DNA of 12,710 nt from Saccoglossus kowalevskii. Taxonomy: Eukaryota; Hemichordata; Enteropneusta; Harrimaniidae. The notes under the pieces were generated by a model that saw only the letters and a program-made list of their open reading frames with translations, was not told the origin of the DNA and made no database searches. The translations under genes were made by a program, and so were the position numbers. Positions 1-6,700 of this stretch are shown here, piece by piece. Numbering within the stretch: the stretch's first letter is position 1; each line of letters begins with the position of its first letter. The stretch covers positions 108,565 through 121,274 of the forward strand of contig NW_003132349.1 in assembly GCF_000003605.2 (NCBI RefSeq), written 5' to 3'.

Positions 1-603
1 TGGCTGTTACTTACGCGAGATTTGAACGGGACTTATATAGGCGTCGGATCAGATGTAGGTAGGGCGGAATTAAAAAAAATCAAAATCAAAGTAAAATAAT
101 AAAATAAAAGGGCATTAATAACAAAAGTAATAAAAATAAAATTAAAATAAGTTTACAGCCAAAATAATTAAAGCCCGTACACTACATCAGATTTTAATCA
201 GATTGTTAAAAGACTAGTCTAAGATCTATCGAAACAAAGGACATTGTTGGTCAAATTGTGCAAGAAAACAACATACGGAAAAGGCTTCACATCATGAGTA
301 CGTTCAAACACACTCGACAGTGATAAAGAGTTCAACTGTGATCCAACAAACTCTAATAATTTTAACCTGATGTAATTAATTTTGCAATTTTATTTTCCCA
401 AAAAAGACGTAATGAGGTAATATTCCCCCCAATCTGTCACATTCAATCCTCTGCATTCCAAGTGGGACTTAAGGCTTCACCCTACCCTCTTGTGCTTTTT
501 ACCAATATTGATTCATGAATGAACAGCACTTGCAGTAAGCTGGTGAGATCCCTGACCATGTGGCAATGACAAGCCTTTCATTATTTGTCATTAATACTTT
601 CAG
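1..603 (+). other. 3' part of an upstream CDC37 intron
   Basis: No segment here matches the missing CDC37 N-terminus, and no other gene is visible. Bases about 66-150 are A-rich low complexity, with AAAATAA-like runs. The region ends in a pyrimidine-rich stretch and the acceptor TACTTTCAG at 595-603, directly before the first exon. Calling it an intron is inferred from the missing N-terminal coding sequence and this acceptor. Confidence 0.8.
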
Positions 604-702
604 CAAGAGGAATTGAAGAAAACCAAAAAAGAATTAGATGAATTGCAACGACAGGAAGATGAGTATAGGAAGAAAGAAGAAGAACTGGCAAAGAAAGAAA
701 GG
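604..702 (+). CDS. CDC37: CDC37 exon a: end of the N-terminal coiled coil
   Basis: This exon encodes 33 residues, starting QEELKKTKKELDEL and ending KKEEELAKKER. Nearly every residue is Glu, Lys, Gln, Arg or Leu, as expected for the long charged helix of the CDC37 N-terminal kinase-binding domain. It corresponds roughly to human residues 78-110. The acceptor is TTTCAG at 598-603 and the donor is AGG|GTATTT at 703. Both boundaries are phase 0. Sequence conservation here is low, so the call rests on composition, splice signals and frame continuity into the TPWNVDTL segment of the next exon. Confidence 0.85.
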
Positions 703-3700
703 GTATTTTAAATTGTATTTTTCTTTCTGTTATCTGAAAAAAACATGTACACATTGCTATACAATGAATTTTAACTTAAAAATCATAGCTAAAACATAGG
801 AGTGAGCAAGTCAAATGTGTTGTCATATTATTTCTAGTTAATACTTGATAGATAGCGTGCTTGTGATTATTTGGTCATGTCCAGAAAGCAAAGATAGATA
901 AAGAAAATTAAGATGCAATCATTTAGCCTATATTATTGTGAAACTCCTGTCCAATTTACAGGTCATTTGCATGACGGAAAACTGTTAAAAAATGATAATT
1001 ACAAAAACACAATAGCAAAATTGGCATCGTACCTGTATTCCTATAGATTTGTGGCATATATCATATTCACCTATATCTAAGCTTTCAAATGACATATACC
1101 GGGGTAGGTTAGCATAGGAGCCCAACATTCAGAGAATGTCTCAATTACAAATAAATATTTCCCCTGTTGCTACTAAAATTTTTATAATCCTTGGGGGCAG
1201 ACTTCCGGGCATTTTCAACACCTGGCAACCATCACGGTGAAAACAGAAGCCGAAAAACTTTCAGAAAACGGTACTTTGGGATAGTTGTTGAGACTCCCCT
1301 GAACAGTGTAACAAGATTACCTCTACGTGTGCAACATATATAGATTTGGTTGCTCAAGATTACTTCAAAGTTGAGTTTGTGTTGCTTCCTCGACTTTAGC
1401 CTTTTTCATCGGCTGTTTGAACGGCATTCCACAGCAGCTTGCGCAGAGCCCATTGAAATACATTAGCAATATAGAACATTCTGTGACGTAGCTCTGCCCC
1501 AAGGATAATAGTTCTTGGTTTCTAAAAAAATAAAATGTGTGTGACATTAGAATGTGTCGTGCCCTACATTGTGGGAAAAATTGCCATACATTTGCTTCAA
1601 ACAAAACCTCAAAAGATTTAAAGTAAAACTGTAATTGATTTTATTTTTCATCAACTACATTACAGTACTGTACAAGCATTAATTATTCACTGGTATTTAA
1701 TTTTACTATTTCGCTGATAAGTAAAATCCACTAAATTGAATCTATGTAAAATAACAATAAAACAGTGAATATCCTCAAAACATCAAAATAGTGAAATTAA
1801 ATGTCAGTGAAAATAAATGATTTTACAGTATCCTCGGGGGCGGAGCTACGTCACAGACGTTCCACGTTGCTAAGACGCGCACCACTGTACCACGTGATTC
1901 TATGGGCTTTATGCGCGCTACTGTGGAACGCCGGTGGAGCCGGTGAAAACTCGAGAAAACAACACAAACTCAACTTTGAAGTAATCCTGAACAACCAAAT
2001 TTATATATGTTACACACGTAGGGTTAGTCTTGTTACACTGTTCAGGGGAGTCTCAACAAACATCCCAAAGTACCGTTTTCTGCGAGTTTTTGGTCTTTGT
2101 TTTCACTGCGAGGGTTGCCAGGCGGTAGAAATTGCCCGGATGTCCGCCCTCGAGGATACAGTATGGAAGACATAACCTCATAGCTGTTGAGTGGTTACAA
2201 AATAAAATGTACTTTTACAAGTTGAAAAGTCACATGATCGTTTTTGAATAGTTATAACATACAGCATGTAATAATAGACATACCACCAAATAAAATAAAT
2301 TTCTAATAAACCAGCCGTGCTGGTCCCACATATTGAAAAACTGAAAAGTGGACACTAGAGGGCGCTCACATGTTTCTGGTTGCATGGTGGGCAAATTTTT
2401 CACATATTATGAAATGGGCCCATATTTGCAGCTGTGTGAACCACAACATCATAGCAATATTTAAATAAAAGTTATTAAAATCAATACCTACTTGTTCTAT
2501 TTTGTTACATGAAACAAGATTTATTACTGTAGAATACTTTATTTTCGCTGGAATTAATTTTCGCTGAAAAGGCTTTTTGGGCGTTTTGTATGGAATTTAT
2601 TTTCACTGATTTTTGATTAATTAATGATTAATTAATTATTGATTGATTAATGATTGATTTTTGAGTTTAATGTGAAATATTGGAAAAAAAGTATATTCGC
2701 TGGATTTTATTTTCACGAAATCATTCCTTCAGCGAAAATAGCGAAAATAAAGTATTCTACAGTATAATAAATTATTATGGCTGAGCTTTCACGTCTGGGA
2801 ATCCGTGTTTTCACCAGAAAATTTAAACCTCTAATAGTAAAAAATTATTGACTTAATTATAATAATTAACATATTCTTTAAAATGCTCAAAAGCGCAATT
2901 ATTCACTGACAAAACTTGTACAAATACATGTCTTCGTGAATTTAATTTAAAAAGTCAGCAAAGACTGAGTGGAAATAAACCACTGTGGCTGTCTGGATAA
3001 TGATTGTGTCAGTGTCAGACCAGTGTGGTGGTAAAACAAAGCACTGTGGCAGTACCACCACAATGTCTGTATCCTGGGGAGAACACTGATAGAAGTACGT
3101 GTATGCTTGATACTAATTTCCGATGAATGCATGATGAAATATTGTTGAACTCTTGTATATTTTGTTGTAGTTAACACCATGGAATGTTGACACCCTGAGT
3201 CATGATGCTTGGCAGAAGACGATAATAAATCCCTATCAAAAAAAAGAAGAAGACATGACAGAAGAAGAACTTGACCAAAAACATGTGAGTGTATATTATA
3301 GTATACCGTGTATTAGTTTATCACCAATCTGATTAAAATCTGACATGATTGTTGTACATTGCCTTTACCTATGCACATCACACTCAGATGTTGTTGGAAC
3401 ACCAACCAATCAGAACTAGTGTTGCAGATCTTGCTGGCATAGCAACCAATCAGAGCTAGTGTTACAGGGTTTTTTTACCCATGCAATTCACTCTAAGATC
3501 TTGCAGCAAATAATCAGAACTAATTATTGCAGGTCATTATTTAAGGAAGGCATACTCTAATTGGAAGGTAAACCAGTCCTAGTATAATTGCTTTAACATG
3601 ATGGTGAGGAGGCATTGAAGGAAACTGTCGGGAGTTTGCCTTCCCCCATACTATTCCCATATGCCAATGTATAATATTTTAATCAGATGTTTGAGTGACC

Positions 3701-6700
3701 ATAGTGACCGCCTCTGGGGAGTAACAAGAAATTTGAAGTAAACTATACATCAAAAGGCCAGCTGTTTCAAAGTGATCAATGACCAATGTTTTTTTATCCT
3801 CTATTACCTTCAAATATGTACTGTAAAATACTTTATTTTAGCTGGAATTAATTTTGGCTGAAAATATAATTTGGGTGTTATCTATGGAATTTTTTTCACT
3901 GATTTTTGACAACTTGCTTGTAAAATATGGGAAAAAAGGTATAATCCCTGGATATTATTCTTAATGAATCATTCCTTCAGCAAAAATTAATTCCAAGCGA
4001 AAATAAAGTATTTTACTGTATTTGTTTTACAAATTTCTTCGGAGAAACTGAGCTAAGAAACTATTCTTTCAGTGTACAAATTCAACATCCCCACTTACAC
4101 CGGAACTAAAACCCAATGAAAATGATCAAAATAGTTAAATATACACTACAGAAAAAATTTCATACATGTATTTACCATCTTCATAACTTCTTGTGATCTT
4201 TTTGCTTGACACTCTTGGTATGTATTTTGACTCTGCAGAAATCTTTCATGGAAGTCAATGAAGCACACATCAAGAAATTTGGTATGATGAGACGATGGGA
4301 CGACAGTATGACATTTTTATTGGAGCATCCTATCTTAGCTTGTGAAGAGACAGCAAATTATCTGGCTATTTGGTGTATAGACTTAGAAGTTGAAGAGGTA
4401 TGTTCACCTGTTTATAGCTGTATTATCGGATATCATTTGTTTGAAGCATTTGACTAACAATAGTATGATAATGTGCTGCATACCAAATGCAACAATTCGG
4501 TACTATAAATTGCATTATTTTAACTCAGAATTAATTTTCGCTGTAGGACTGATTCACTGAAAATAAAATATATACCTTTTTTCAACTCATCAAAAATCAG
4601 TGAAAATAAATTCCTTACGAAACACCTAAAAGGTTTTTCCAGTGAAATTTAATTCCAGCTAAAATAAAGTATTTCACAGTATTTGCTAGAAATCTGGGTT
4701 AAAAAATGTTGGCAAACTTTGCTTAGTTATTATGTAGATTCGGCTGTGATCAAATTTTCAGCAGCTTAGAGAGTCACCAATAGTAAATATAATGTGAAAC
4801 TGACGTCTCTCTAATGCGGCCTACTTAATTTTTGGGAAACAATTGGGAAAATCAAGCAACAGTAAACATGTTTTATATTGTGAATGTGTTGCCTAGCATA
4901 CTAGTCAGCAGCTTACCTTGCAACGTTGCTGTTTTGGTGTTTCAAACAATATGGTGGTTTCAGTAACAAAATTGCAAAATTGTCCTGTAATAACCTCTAT
5001 AATAACATTCACTATGTATGGCAATACTTGTTTGCAGGATAAATACAGTATAGCCATGCCATCATGAAAGACGGCCGTGCTCAATTCCTTATCACCATGC
5101 TTGCTTTCTATACCTTTACCACGGTATTGCCCACAGCGATTGTTCCATGAGATTCGTCCTCACTGTTTTTTTATTCATAACTATTGTTAATTTTGCATTT
5201 GATAGAAACACGGACTAATGGCCCAAGTTGCTCATCAAACAATTGTCATGCAGTACATACTGGAACTGGCAAAAACTATGAAGGAAGATCCAAGGGCTTG
5301 TATTAGACCATTCTTTACAAAGTAAGTTTTGGAGTAATTGAAAAAAAAGGTGATATACTAGTAGTTGTTTTATTTACCAGGTGTAAAATTACTTCTGATT
5401 CCATTGCTTTGTTTTGTAGTGCATTCACAGTCGGTGGTTGCCATGGCATCTTTTGTCTTGGGATTAGAGAATTATTTGAATGCACTCTACTTCTGTCATT
5501 GGTCAATGTGTTTTTAAACATTCTAAAATTTTATGAAAACCCAGAAAGTTTGGTGAACTTGTGAAGTGTGTTTTGATCAGTAGAACAATACCCAAAATTC
5601 CCTAAGCCACTCTATATGCATCTGTATCTTTTCCAATGAAAATTCTAAAAATTCCAAAAAGTGTAACATACCGTAAATTTGTTTAAAATCAGGTTTGGTG
5701 AATACAACTACCTGGTTCTATAACTAGAAATTATTTGCACTGTTTTATTTTTTTGCAGTTAAACTGCAGAAATAATGTGTAAATATTTTTGTTTGCCTGT
5801 TATATTTGTCTGCAGTCGATTGGGGAAGGGGGTTATTTCACATCACTACACCACTCACTATATGTAATTTATGTCAGCCATTGTTGTAAAATAAAACCAT
5901 GATGATTCACTTCTTATAATAGGTATGCAAATACCATGGAAAGGTTGTTCCGCGAAAACTGAACTGTTCCAAAGTGCTACATTTGGTGAAAATATTTTAT
6001 AAATACAATTTCTAGTTCTACAGTATAATTCATATAGATATCTAGGACCTAAACTGTAAACATGCATATCTGAAAGGCCAAATTAAATACTTAAATATTT
6101 TACACACATTCCCTCATGGCAGAGTGTGTTCCACATGCTTTCAAGTGAGGGGAAACTATTGAACATAAAACTACTGATATTCCAAACAGCCATCTGAATT
6201 ATATGATTTGTTGTTATGAGTTTTCCACGTATTGAATGAACCTTGCGCAGTGTACATTCATCTGAATAGCCAGTGTATTATTTTACATGTGTTGTATATA
6301 CCAGAGAGGCAGAGATGCTGAATTGATCAAGTTACGAACTTCAAGTTACAAAAAGTTAACTGAGCTTTCTGCATATCATTATGGGCAACATTCAACATGT
6401 TGCCCGTAACTGTAAATTTTGAGTTGCTAAATGTGGACATTCACCAAAAACAAAAAAATTATGTTGCCTATAACTTGAAAATCTATAAACTGCTAAATTG
6501 AACATCTAGTTACAATTTGGGTGTGGTTTTGCAGAAGTAGGTGTAGCTTCTAAAATATGGGCGTACAGTATAATTGTACTTGATGTTATTATATAAAACA
6601 TAATGTTATGTGCATGATGACCATCATCTATTCCATGTTTTTCATTGACAAATAATAATATGCCAGCCAACCATCTGACTTTCAATACCATTCAAGGCCA

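Larger units (their letters stand above)
703..3170 (+). other. CDC37 intron 1 (2468 bp, GT-AG), rich in MITE-like elements
   Basis: This is the largest intron in the window. It holds two inverted copies of MITE family B (1184-1510, 1825-2163), a diverged family A relative between them (1666-1830) and a family A copy at 2525-2764. It also has a CTCF-like motif at 2352-2366 and a repeat-like motif at 3074-3088 that recurs near 11750. The rest is AT-rich with no coding signal. The acceptor is TTTGTTGTAG, ending at 3170. Confidence 0.9.
3285..4238 (+). other. CDC37 intron 2 (954 bp, GT-AG)
   Basis: The intron runs from GTGAGT to CTCTGCAG. It contains a cluster of degenerate repeats with AATCAG cores (3404-3530) and MITE family A copy 2 (3819-4020). 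No coding or RNA gene is visible. Confidence 0.92.

Noticed and set aside
1-603. Possible upstream CDC37 exon in the first 600 bases
   Set aside because: No segment encodes anything like the conserved N-terminal start region and no suitable donor-flanked open frame was found.
1365-1604. 79-codon open frame on the minus strand with a Cys-containing segment
   Set aside because: It overlaps family B copy 1. The Cys residues do not form a zinc-finger pattern and the frame is not kept in copy 2.
1801-2175. 124-codon open frame on the + strand
   Set aside because: It lies almost wholly inside family B copy 2, and the corresponding frame in copy 1 is broken and different. It shows no recognisable domain.
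2947-3180. 77-codon minus-strand open frame
   Set aside because: It overlaps the start of CDC37 exon b and a repeat-like stretch, with no protein-like features.
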